Assembly: GCA_028023455.1 (NCBI GenBank)
Contig: JAQFVV010000186.1
Location: 1,576,700 to 1,640,699, forward strand
Direction of reading: 5' to 3'
Source: Epiperipatus broadwayi
Lineage: Eukaryota; Onychophora; Udeonychophora; Euonychophora; Peripatidae
DNA: 64,000 bases
The notes below the pieces were generated by a model. It saw only the letters and a program-made list of their open reading frames with translations, ran no database searches and was not told the DNA's origin. Each line of letters begins with the position of its first letter. Position 1 is the stretch's first letter. Shown here piece by piece: positions 46,301 to 57,069 of this stretch. Position numbers and translations under genes: made by a program.

Positions 46301-47524
46301 CTGAATAATAAAAATGATGTTCTCTCTATATAAATATTTCCAATCCATCTTTCTTCATTAACTCCAGATAAGCCAATGCAGAAAAAATTTATTATCATCT
46401 TGATCACATACAATACGCTGATCATCTTATGAAGACCAGTTTTCTTGCTCATATAGAAACATATTAACTCAATTGATGTTCAAACAGCTTAATTCTAATC
46501 AAGTCAAACAAGCCCAATGAATTGAGAAATATTTTAGATCTTTCTTAGCATTGTAATGAGAAGAGATATGCCTTTCAGTAGCATCCTGTTTCAACATTTG
46601 CAGAGAATAGTACTTTCTTAACAGTATAGTTATTGTATAACCATAGTCATAAGCTTCTTCCTATCCTGCTAATAACGGTAATTTAGTACTAATAAAACAA
46701 AGCAAAACAGAAAGAAACCTCGAAATCCCTCCCTATTAAGACTGTTAATAAAGAATTCAACATGGAATTAGACATAAAAAGATATTAACCGAAATTACTT
46801 AAAATAAATATTTTTTCTAAGCATTTATCTAACTACCAGACATTGCATATCATTTTTAAATTAGTAATCACTATATTTTTTACATTAATTTAATAATGTA
46901 ATTTTTGTACTTGCTAAAATAAATTAAATATATAAAGGCTTTTTTTTAAATTGATTTTTTCTTTCAGACTAAAATATAATATATTGAGTTATAATCATAT
47001 CAAAAGTTTTATTTTTTTCAGGATAAAATTCTTATACTTATCCTTTACCTAAATGATTTTTTTCCAATCATATTTTAGGTTTGTTGCCTGCTTTTTAAAA
47101 TTCATTTATTTCCTGCTAACAAAGTTTTTGATTTTTTTTTTTTTTCAGAAAACAATTTATTTTATCATATGGACAGTCGAATGTTAAAACTGTATAGTCT
47201 ATGTCTTCTAAATTCAAAGCTTTTCTTCAATTTGAATGTAAAATTTTGTAACACAACTTCACAAATGGTTTTGAGATATCAAGTTTTTGCGATGATTATT
47301 TTTATCAGCTGAATTTCTTAGCTTCGAATCTTATTAAAATGCATGTAAACATGGACGTTGCTTCCCAATAAGAAAATATCTGATTTAAATCGAATTTGTG
47401 GAAATTTATTTGAATTCTATTTTATTTTTAAAGTATTCTATTTGCACAACTGTATTCTAAAGACTTAAACTAATTTTTCATATCAAATTTGCAAATTTAG
47501 CTCTATCTCCTTTCGTTCTGTCTT
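46301..47524. other. AT-rich stretch without a gene
   Basis: No recognisable gene. It may include further decayed 5' sequence of the preceding LINE. Confidence 0.4.
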
Positions 47525-47675
47525 TAATATTATTATATATAATATAAATAAAATGTCCGATAATTAAAACAAAATTGTAATTATAATAAAAATAATAAAT
47601 TTGATGGTAGTAAACTATTAAAAACAGTCTTTAAATCTGCAGAAGTACTTTCGGTTAATTTTTTAAACCTGCTAT
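47525..47675 (-). repeat. Family C end fragment with partial hammerhead-like motif
   Basis: In reverse complement it matches 22040-22190: GTTTAAAAAATTAACC, GAAAGTACTTCTGC and then the AT-rich arm ending near CATTTTATTT. Stem I (GCAG/CTGC), stem II and GAAA remain, but the CTGANGA part of the core is deleted. Confidence 0.65.
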
Positions 47676-47964
47676 ATATTACATATATTGATACACATAT
47701 GTATTTTCAGTTATTACATAGTAGAGATGTCTTAAATAGATTATTTCCTGTACATGAGGAGTCAGATTCACTTTAGGTCAACACGGGTGTGATAAGAATC
47801 TCGACCTCAGGGTGGTCTTTGAGCGTTCCATCATCAGATTATCAATTGGATGAACGGTTGAAGAGTTGGAGTGTGGAATGGATTGAAACCTGTCCATTGA
47901 AGTATGAAGATTGCCTATCTTAATATATATCTGAGGACTTATTGCATATATGTGTAGAGATGAT

Positions 47965-48020
47965 AATCTTGACCAACTGATGATTTCTGGTTTAGCATGA
48001 AATACATATATTGGTGGTTA
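47965..48020 (+). ncRNA. Hammerhead ribozyme, family E copy E2
   Basis: Stem I ACCAA (47972-47976) pairs with TTGGT (48011-48015), extended by ATAATC/GGTTAT. The core CTGATGA (47977-47983), GAAA (47999-48002) and a 3-bp stem III ATA/TAT with a 2-base loop lead to a TA cleavage position at 48010. Stem II is weakened (TTCT/AGCA). Confidence 0.72.
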
Positions 48021-48424
48021 TTTATCTTTTCGACATGTATGTGTTCAAATGTATCAGTGTTATGAGATAAAGTGGAGAGTGTGGCATGTGAAAGTTTGTG
48101 CTCATATACTCTATATAGACACAGGTATATAATAAGCCTGTGTGTATCAGTTATTACATAGCAGAGATATCTGCCCATCCCTTGTATAGGTATTAAATGG
48201 ATTATTTTTTGTACATGAGGGGTCAGAATGACCTTTAGGTCAACATGGGTGTGACAAGAATCTTGGCCTCAGGGTGGTCTTTGAGCATTCTATCATCAGA
48301 TTTTCAATTGGATGAATGGTTAAAGAGTTGAAGTGTAGAGTAGATTGAAGCCTGCCATTAAAATATGAGGATTAGCTATCTTAATATATATCTGAGCACT
48401 TATAGCATATATGTGTAGAGATGG

Positions 48425-48482
48425 TAATCTGAACCAACTGATGATTGCTGGTTTAGCATGAAATATGTATATTGGTGATTAT
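48425..48482 (+). ncRNA. Hammerhead ribozyme, family E copy E3 (best E copy)
   Basis: Stem I ACCAA/TTGGT (48433-48437 with 48472-48476) is extended by GTAATC/GATTAT past a 3-base bulge. The core CTGATGA (48438-48444), stem II TGCT/AGCA with loop GGTTT, GAAA (48460-48463), and stem III ATA/TAT with loop TG follow. The predicted cut is after A48471. A T-T mismatch at the base of stem II is the main flaw. Confidence 0.77.
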
Positions 48483-48622
48483 TTATCTTTTCAACATATA
48501 TGTGTTCAAGGGTATCAGTGTTATGAGATAGTGTGGAGAGTGGGGGTGATGTGAAAGTCTGTGCTCATATACCCTATATATTACATATATAGACCCAGGT
48601 ATATAATAAGGCTGGGTGTGTT

Positions 48623-49033
48623 TCAAGGCTAAATGAATTAATAAGTAACCATTAGAAACCAGTCAACACTTAGACAATCCCAACATAGATAACAATCAAG
48701 AATTTCAAACTTGTGTCAGGCAACTTCATTCTAGCAATAGAGATGGATCCTGCCTCCATTAATGATTTCACATATTTATAAAGACACTAAAGACTGCAAC
48801 TTGACCACGGAGATTGAAATTATAGATTGGAAGAAGTTTAAGTAAACCTTCTTAAACAGGTAAATATTACCTGTTCTGAATGCAGATTGTTTCCTAATAT
48901 GTAATATTGTATGTAGACACACAAATGAATAAACATTAGTTGGGGGGAAAAGCCAAATAATAATATATATAAAAAAGCTCATATGGCATTATTTCTTGGG
49001 AGTTCATAAGAAGTCCAAACACCAGACTTGAAA
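48623..49033. other. Stretch without a gene
   Basis: Somewhat more balanced composition than its surroundings, but no recognisable coding or RNA feature. Confidence 0.45.
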
Positions 49034-49108
49034 ACATCAAAACTGATCCTAAGACCTTTGAATCTTCAGTTGGATGCTCTACCAACTATACCAAACTGGT
49101 CCTGGGAT
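49034..49108 (-). mobile_element. tRNA-Phe-like pseudo-tRNA or SINE head
   Basis: On the minus strand GGTATAGTTGGTAGAGCATC resembles the A-box and D-arm. CCAACTGAAGATTCAAAGGT resembles the anticodon arm and variable loop of tRNA-Phe (GAA anticodon in CTGAAGA). The B-box region (GGATCAGTTTTGAT) is decayed, and the acceptor stem does not pair. I regard it as a tRNA-derived relic, not a working tRNA gene. Confidence 0.6.
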
Positions 49109-49579
49109 CTCTAGATCTCGTATGTCAAACTGTACAGGGCATAAACATTATGATTTTTATCCAAAAAACAAGACATATGTAGTTATGGTGAACCTATGGC
49201 ATATTTATCAGAATAGCATATACTAAAAATATTGATGACACACGTAAATAATAATATTATTAGATTATATTTTATTAACATTCTTTATTAATAATTATTC
49301 CAAAATGTAACTTGGTTTGAAAGAAGTTAACAGAAATTGATTTTGCTCACCCACAACACATTCTATTTTATAGTAGTACATGTTTTTCCCTCCATGTTTA
49401 ATCACATGTGCATTTATAAGCATATTGGTGACTAATAAATACTGTGCAGAAAACCATATATGTACAAAGCAAGTAGTAAGAGTATTTTCCCAAACACAGC
49501 ACAGAAACAGAGATTATGGTAAGAATGGATTTTAAAGTATTCATTATATTTATTCATCTTATTCTTCTCCTTTACTTTC

Positions 49580-49815
49580 TTTGCATTTCTTCATATATTC
49601 ATATATATTTCTTATAGTAACTTCTTTCATATACACATTAATGCAAAAAAAAAATTTTAATAAAAAAAGCAGATGAAGGTTCAGAAATCTCTGATGAAGA
49701 CTGCTGGATAGTCGAAACTGTAAGGGAAATAAAGAAGTTTTATTTAAAAAAAAATTTTTTGCATTAAAGTGTTTATGAAAAAAGTTATTATAAGCAATAT
49801 ATATATTTATTCATA
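49580..49815 (+). mobile_element. Hammerhead element family D, single copy D3
   Basis: Inverted arms (AACTTCTTTCATATACAC and ATGCAAAAAAAAAATTTT on the left, AAATTTTTTGCATTAAAG and TATGAAAAAAGTTATT on the right) enclose a plus-strand hammerhead-like motif. The outer parts match family D at 29.4-29.95 kb. Confidence 0.6.
49683..49730 (+). ncRNA. Hammerhead-like ribozyme, family D copy D3
   Basis: CTGATGA (49691-49697), one unpaired A, stem II GACTG/TAGTC with loop CTGGA (49699-49713), GAAAC (49714-49718), then TGTA. Stem III has at most two pairs with a very tight loop, and stem I pairs TCT with AGG only. The core is intact but the helices are marginal. Confidence 0.6.
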
Positions 49816-49897
49816 TAAAGAATTTTAAAAATGATTTTTACAGGATTTTTTTCAGTATTTTTTATTAGAAATTTTTTTTTGTTATTCTATTAACCAT

Positions 49898-50700
49898 GGC
49901 CAGTGTAAATAAACAAAAACAAAATTATCAAAATCAAATAGTAGAGAATTCCAAAGTTGGTGGATAGAAGATTATGACATGATTAGTAAAAGCAATGAAG
50001 TAATTTTTTTATTTTATGATCTATGAAAATAATATGCAGATATTCATCAGTAAAATTACATTATGACATAAACCACTTTTTTTTAATATAAGTAAAGAAG
50101 AACTAAACGAATTTTGTACCATTAAAAATAGAAATGCTCTTTCAATGTCTTTAATTAAATATATAGGCAGTCAGTGATATATAACTGCTGCTAATTATAT
50201 TGCCTCAAATATAATTTTCAAACATGCAAAACCTTTTTCTCTCTGAATATTTATGAGAAGCATAATTAAAATGTGTACAGTTTTTATTTTTTTGGCTAGA
50301 AATATGATAAAAGAGAGAAATTTGGAAATTGTTAAAAATACAAATCTTCAGCAAAAAATAAATATAAAATTTTCCACTTTCATTTCCTTTTGTCTTGACA
50401 AGAGTCCTGACATAACCACACCAGCATGTTTAATTCTTTTTATTCATTAGTGTGTTAAAAACAATATCAAGGAAGAATTAATCAGTATATCATTATTAGC
50501 AAGAATAACACAAACAATAGATATTAACAACTCTGTTGCAGATGCAATTACTCTAAAAAAAAATCATCTTTCCAAAATTATATCAATAACAGATGCTTGC
50601 ACTAATAGCTATAGAAAAATAGCTTTGTTAGTTCATTTACCAAGTGCATCCAAATGCTGTTCTAGTTTTCACTGCATTTTACATTAGCAGGTTTTATATA
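49898..50700 (+). pseudogene. Decayed hAT-type transposase, N-terminal part
   Basis: Across frames the order is: a fragment ending NISKEE, then AANYIASNIIFKHAKPFSL (near 50190-50245), then a 65-codon frame with KFSTFISFCLDKSPDITTPA, and then NSVADAITLKKNHLSKIIS and SSFHCILH (near 50520-50680). This is the arrangement in hAT transposases of the ZBED5/GTF2IRD2-like group: AKxGKPF, DxSxDITxTA, SVxDAI, FHCIxH. The zinc-finger BED domain is not clear. Several stops show that it is dead. Confidence 0.72.
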
Positions 50701-50869
50701 TCTAGGGTAATGTCAAGATACTGGGAAATATTATGAGTTTTAAAACAAAATTAATCAATTTTACATCTACATGCAATTTAAAAAAATGAAAATTCATATA
50801 ATTGATAAATGACATAAACTCATCATACAATGATTTTCTTATGTATAATAATGCCACACCATCATCATC

Positions 50870-51235
50870 GCTCCTCTTTACATATGCTGTTAAGACAATA
50901 GCAATTCTGTTTATATGTAGTGCAACCCAGTCCAAGCCATAAGAAGTAATTCTAGAAGGTATGTGCACTAAAATCCTTGTCTAGTGCCTACTCATCCAAT
51001 ATAGTTTGTGGCCTTCATCAGTAAGAAACCTAGGATTGTGGTATTGTATTACAGCTAATGATCCACTGTGGTGCTCACAGATTCAAGGCTCTTCACTCAT
51101 GAAGACCACAATCTAGAAACTAACCTAAGGGGATATTGGATGAGCAGACTCTAGATTGGAATTTTGATGCATACATCTTCTATCATCCATTGATTACTAT
51201 GGCTTGTATTGGGTGACACTAGTGTATGGAGAGTT
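50870..51235. mobile_element. Hammerhead element family A, decayed foldback copy A3
   Basis: Left arm pieces (GTGCCTACTCATCCAATATA, TTCATCAG at 51014) face right arm pieces (GGATATTGGATGAGCAGACT, CATCCATTGATTACTATGG). The left ribozyme lost the GAAAC side by deletion. The right one (51076-51150) has CTCATGA (51096-51102) in place of CTGATGA and no proper GTC. The copy lies between the recognised part of the hAT remnant and an 84-codon frame downstream, and may have been inserted into that transposon. Confidence 0.75.
51076..51150 (+). ncRNA. Dead family A hammerhead (copy A3)
   Basis: Alignment to 13130-13188 is clear (ATTCAAGGCTCTTCA, GACCACAATCTAGAAACTAA, GGATATTGGATGAG), but the core G is changed to C (CTCATGA) and the cleavage triplet is lost. 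Confidence 0.6.
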
Positions 51236-51539
51236 GATAATTTATAATAATGTCTGAAGAATAAGTCATGGAAAAGTTCTTCCAAGTTTTGTTTAGAGGA
51301 CATTCCTTTTTTTTACGTAATGAGAATATCACTGAACAATACAATCAATTAAGAATGTCGGATGGCTTTCAAAATTAATATTTTTGCTTAGTTATGCTTC
51401 CATTTAGATAAATTAAATATTAAATTGCAAGGTGTTAATAAAAACTTTCAAATATAAATTAAATATTTAAATGTTATGTTCATTCAAATATCTATATCTC
51501 ATAAGTAATCAAGTCAAGGTAAATTTGCAACAGTTTTTT

Positions 51540-51870
51540 TTACTAAAATTCAGTTGATGATCAACGAAATTTTCTTCAAGATATGCACACTTCAGAAGCA
51601 AATTGGAAAAATAACAAACTGTATTTTATATAGACACAACATTAGCAAACAAAGTCAATTTAAAAATTCATGTGTGGTTGAATTTGGAAGAATTATAATA
51701 GCAATCATTGATTTTCAACTCAGTTCTGGATGGAAACAAAAGTTTATTGATTTGATAAATGATTTGGAAAAACGATCGATTATTGGATGTAATAAAAAAA
51801 AATGCTGAAGAAGAAATTTAAAACTTGGAGTTCTCAGATGTTTAAAAACACTAGTGACATCTATATTTAT
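51540..51870 (+). other. Unassigned coding-like segment, possibly hAT C-terminal relic
   Basis: An 84-codon frame (51554-51808) has ordinary amino acid composition (for example QLSSGWKQKFIDLINDLEKR) unlike the usual A/T-rich noise. It lies downstream of the hAT fragment on the same strand. I do not recognise a family, so the link is only positional. Confidence 0.3.
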
Positions 51871-54723
51871 CATTTTTTTCTCTACTTAAGCATGTGACTC
51901 ATTTTTTCTAGAAATTAATTAATTTTATAGAAGACAAATTCAAAACTACAATGACTGACAAATCTAGTTCTGCATATTTACTACTAAAAGTGACAAAGGG
52001 GATCGTAATTTAAGGTATTCAGCAAAAATCTCATTCGGAAATATATGTTTATGATAATTCATTTTTTGTAAAATTCCATACTAAGTTTTTAATATTATCT
52101 CAATAAAATTCTGTAATAATTAATTTTCTAGTAATTTATTTATTAAAAACTGCTCAGAACATCAGCAATTAAATAAGTATTATTTGTAAATTTTTAGCAG
52201 GCTAACTTCACAAGATTTGCCACTACTGATATAAGCAATGAAATTTTCCAAAAAAATTAATATCATTTGATCATTGTTAACTCCAATATATCCATACTTA
52301 ACTCATTATAATGTCATCTTGTATTTCAGAATACATCATAAAGTTTAACAAGATCTGAAACTTGGAGTTTGGTTATTAAAACATTTTGCAATTAAATAAT
52401 TTTTCTGGACTGAAACCATATGAACATACAGCTTTTAAAATTTAATTATGTATTAAAGATAAATATAGCAACAATTATGCTATAATTACAAAACTTTCAC
52501 TAATTGGATGCTTACATCTTATCAACGTCTTATATTAATGTTTTATTTAGAAGTGTCATGTATTTCTTTTGATTAGCATTTAACATGCATTTAGAGTAAA
52601 AATATTATAGATATTGTTTTAATGCATATATTTTTTTTAGAATCGATATTTGATTTTGATTTATAGAATATTACCAATATGCAGAAGCCACAATATTGGC
52701 TGCATCAGTATACACTACTTTAATTATATATTATCCAAAAAAATGTATTAATATAGTGCTTGACTATGTATGTAATACAGACCATTTTAAAATTCTCTGC
52801 TAATGTTAATGGCTTAATTAAGCTTAGTTGCTTTATTTGTTAGTAATTGTAGGTCAGCCATGTGTGAAAATGCACCCACCAGATAATGCAGTAAATGCAT
52901 AAATGACTTAATTTTGTCCCAAGCCACTACCTACTCATCAATAATACACATTCAATTAATGAATATGGAATGATGATGAGAAACTTTGGAATTTCAGCTT
53001 AAATTGCAAAAGCTAACCTCCATATGCATGTTTGAGGATTTATTAGATGAATCTTTGTGTGTTACAATTATATGTGGTATGAAAAAAACATAAATTTGGA
53101 GTTAAAGCTATTTATGAATGTAGGGTATTGTCCAAAAACCATCTAAACCATACAGTTATAAGATGGTAATTTAAAGTATTAAAATGACAAAATCCAAGAA
53201 AAATTAAACAAATGGTGTAAACATTGACAGAGAAAGAAAAAAAAAGAACAGACTATATGGGAATTGTTGGTAAAGGATATTTCCATTCTGAGGCTGTTCA
53301 CAGTTTCTAAAGCTTGCCAATTCAGAAAAGGATCATGAATATTCTCCTAAATAAAATTGATCTACATAAAGTGAGTATATTGTATAAAAAACTACAAAAT
53401 TCATAGCTGAGAAACTCTAAGAGGGGAAGATATAGTAAAAATCACGGTAATAAGTTTTTATTTTTCAACACAAAATAGCTAAATAATAATTTATGACCCA
53501 TTAATTAATTGGTAATTGGGTTAACTAATTCTTGGTAACTAAAAAGAGGATTAAACTTTATTTGCCCCAAATTCAATACCCAAGTTATGGCATGATAAAA
53601 GACATGTAAAATATATATCTGTAAATTATATTTGCAATATACAATAATATGTTTTAAAAAATTATTTATATAGTACTTGACTATGTATGTAATACAGAGA
53701 AGAGAATAAATCTCCAGTCATGCACTTTTTATGAATTTACATGCACTTACTCATAATCATCAGTTTAAATGGACCACTTATGTTTGAAACTTATTATATA
53801 AGCAAACCTTCATTCACTGTGCTGATATCAGGGCTTTAATCTATTGTGTACATGATATATAACTTAACAAATGAATTGTATAAACTTATTTATTCTGTCG
53901 CAGGAGAAAGATAGAATCTTATTTTTAACCACTTGCAATTTGAAATATATATTAATTTTTTAATTACGTATGTCCCTTATCTATGTTAATAATGTTTTAT
54001 TTTTTCCAAAGCTTGAGGAAATTTAAATCAAATATAACAGTATGTGAATTATACTTTGCTAACTAAAGTTTATTTAAATAAATAAATGTGCAACAGTTTA
54101 AAATGATTATTATCACAATAAGAATAAGAGTCATGTTTTTAATAAAATCCTTTTATGATTAGCTCAGCTCATATTTGTAGCTATTTGAAAGACTACATAG
54201 TTAAGTCTCCAATTAATATTCATAATATATGATAACAAAAACAATCAAATTACCAGCTTAAAAATGCGTAAAAGCACCTCTTAACTCTTATACAGCTCGT
54301 ATAAGATTGCGCTATCAGTGACTGTCAGATGCAATCTATTTCCAATATTTAAAACTCTATCAGCATATCAAATTCTGACTTTTGCTTTTATCAATGAGAC
54401 CTGGTGTTTAAAGTTGGAAAGAATGCAGATATGCATTCACCAACTATTTGTAATTCTAATTTTATCTGTCAAGCTAGATAATCACTGACTTCAAGAGCTT
54501 GACAATCAAATAGAACTAAAAAATGATTCCTGGTAACATGTCTGTATTTCACTTATACTGATAGAAACAATAGCAGAAATGGAATTAAATTATTAAGGAT
54601 AGAAATGTCATATGTATATAATAATCACTAATTACTTAAGTTTACACCAAATAGCTAGAATGAAGAGTTACTGCTGCATTATAATATTCATCCTATCTTG
54701 TTTTTAATTCATTTTTACAACAC
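51871..54723. other. AT-rich stretch with one diverged repeat pair
   Basis: A 45-bp segment (CTTGACTATGTATGTAATAC core) occurs at about 52735-52790 and 53648-53700, about 910 bp apart. No gene is recognised. Confidence 0.5.
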
Positions 54724-54735
54724 AAAAAGACAAAG

Positions 54736-54844
54736 ATAGTCAGGCGTTGTTAGCCGAGAGGTCATCGCACCCGCCTTGCAAGCAAATAGTTGTTTGCAGC
54801 CGGGTGTGGGTTCGCGTCCCTGCCGATGCTATGACATATGAAAA
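54736..54844 (+). mobile_element. tRNA-derived SINE, family S, copy 4
   Basis: Head GCGTTGTTAGCCGAGAGGTC, CCGCCTTGCAAGC, an 11-base insert, B-box GGGTTCGCGTCCC and tail GATGCTATGACATATG. The 12-bp duplication AAAAAGACAAAG lies at 54724-54735 and 54845-54856. This copy has the best-preserved B-box and could still bind TFIIIC. Confidence 0.9.
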
Positions 54845-54856
54845 AAAAAGACAAAG

Positions 54857-56934
54857 GTAACTCCATGTACTGCTAAAAAAAATGATTGTTTTTACTTAAC
54901 TAATCTCCTTGGAGTTTCACGAGTAAAATACTTAATATCTTACCCGTATATAAAGGCTACTTTTAACAACTAATATTGAGTCATACTTTTTTGTTGCTTC
55001 TTCAACTTTCTGAATTTCTAGTATATATATTGTATTGTATAGCAGACACCATTTCCATGACATTTATTTCATCCAATGCTATGCTTACTAAAACTCATTG
55101 ATTATCACGAATCATAATAAAATATCTATTTTGAACACACAGTCGTGCATATATATATATGTAGGTGTTTATAAAGCATGTTTTTAGAAGCAATCGTGTT
55201 TAATAAAATTAAAGTGAAATACTTACGTTTTGAAAATGAGATATGACACACACGTATACATAATTATGTGAGCAGACAGTATACACTGTGTGAATAAATA
55301 AAAAAATAAAAACTTTGTTTTTATTTTAAACACGGAATACAAAAATTGTGTAGAAATTATGGGTTTCAGGTAGGGAGAGAGACTGTGAATGTTTATCTTT
55401 AATAAATTCATTATTACTCAAAATGAAAAAAAGTCTAATTAGAACTGCAATTCTCATATAAAACATTAAAAGTGGATGAAATTTGCAAAATATATTTGTC
55501 TTTCATAATAATATAAATGTAAATTACTATAGAATAAGACATAAGAGAAACCCGGATGTTATTTTTGTCATGTGATGTAGTAGATAAATTTTAATTGGTT
55601 TTATTATTGACAATATATATATACTTTTAAACCTGATGCTTGTAAGCATTAATTATGGCTGAATGGTTTTACGATAAATTATTAAGTAGATTATCAATAT
55701 CTAAAGGTAAAATATAAAACACAGATGGGTTTTACACTTATTAAACAAAAACAATAGTTTTTTTTCCCCTTTTACTGAAATATAGCTCTATAAGAATGAA
55801 ATAATTATATATAAAACATATATCTATAAAATAAAATATATAAAACATATTGACTCATGGTCTTCTAATAGTATATATAAAGACCAGAAGAAATACTATA
55901 TTTAAACAGGTTTTTAATTTTAAAGAAGTATAAAAAGTTGGAAATATAAGAGTACAGAAATATAATTTCAATGAAATTTTATACATAAGCATATGTGAAT
56001 ATTTTATGAAATTGCGACAGAAAGTTGAAAACTAAAGGGAGAGGGCTAGTGTAAAATTATAGTTTCTGTTTCATAGGATGTTTATGCGTAAAAAAGAGTA
56101 GTAAATTAAAAAATTGAAGCAGCGTTTATCTTTTAATAGACATATTTACCTAAAACCCATATTTACACGTATTAGCGACTAAGAAATGTCTGTATTGACT
56201 TCATGTAATTAAAATGATGGAGTTTTGAAAGCAAATATTATTATGATATTTAAAATGCGTAAAGTTTCTAGAGAAAACATTTTTTTTACCAACGTTTATG
56301 GCAAAATAATATGATAGTGGAAATGTGTGATTCTACGACTAGTAAATAATGTTTTATTAAAATACGAAGAAGCCTAAAAGTTTAAAATTTCATGATCAAA
56401 TTAAAACATTCAATTTAATTAGGCTTTCTTAAAATTTTAAGGTATATCAAAATTAAATACGTTGTTTTGAAAGGAGTCTGTCTGTTAAGTGAGATGTTTT
56501 GAACAAATAAAAAAAGCATTTGAAAATTAATAGAGCGACTCAAGAGTTGTATAATAAACAATCGGAACTTTGATTCTAATCACTTCGTCTACTACTTCTC
56601 GTTAAATCTTTACTAGTTCTCATTACTTCTTATCAGTTTTATTTATTCTGCTTTGAAGCTTAAGATAACTTAGTCACAAAAAGTATTCCCCAAAGGAAAG
56701 ACCAAGAAAGCAACAAACTCACACTAAAGTATTTTCCTGAAGATTTTTGAAGACGATATTTTAATTGTATTTATATGTTGGAATATTTCCATCATCTAAT
56801 ATGAGTATTGAATGACTTTAGAAAAATTTTATTTTATTTAAATATTCCAAATACATTCAATTGTTGGTAAATAACCCACAGGTTAATAAGGCACAACGTT
56901 GCAAGAGGTATTATTATTCTCTCTTCTTCAGGTG
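54857..56934. other. AT-rich stretch without a gene
   Basis: Nothing recognisable apart from short (TA)n runs near 55150 and 55615. Confidence 0.5.
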
Positions 56935-57050
56935 TTGCTGGCCTGATACAGTACTAGCATGGGAATCAAACCGGGACCCTTAGATTCTTTGAGTATTGAA
57001 TGTTAAGGTAATGTTTTAACCAACTGAGCCATCGTGTCAAAGGCAACAGA
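56935..57050 (-). mobile_element. tRNA-like SINE of a third type
   Basis: On the minus strand ACGATGGCTCAGTTGGTTA is a good A-box and GGTTTGATTCCCATG a good B-box. They are spaced about 20 bp further apart than in a normal tRNA, as in a class II tRNA or a SINE with an insert. No paired acceptor stem is seen. It abuts the Penelope-like element. Confidence 0.6.
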
Positions 57051-57069
57051 CAGTAGAAATTTCATATAC

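Larger units (their letters stand above)
47690..48622 (+). mobile_element. Hammerhead element family E, head-to-tail dimer with 461-bp period
   Basis: Two direct repeats of about 440-461 bp (CAGTTATTACATAG at 47708 and 48148; AGGTATATAATAAG at both ends) each contain one plus-strand hammerhead. Predicted cleavage sites are after 48010 and 48471, 461 nt apart. The first unit lacks a 20-bp segment present in the second. No coding frame. A monomer-sized RNA released by the two ribozymes could circularise, as known for retrozymes in plants and animals. Confidence 0.85.

Noticed and set aside
52960-53005. GATGATGAGAAAC segment resembling a hammerhead core
   Set aside because: There is no stem II between the GATGA and GAAAC parts and no pairing stem I.
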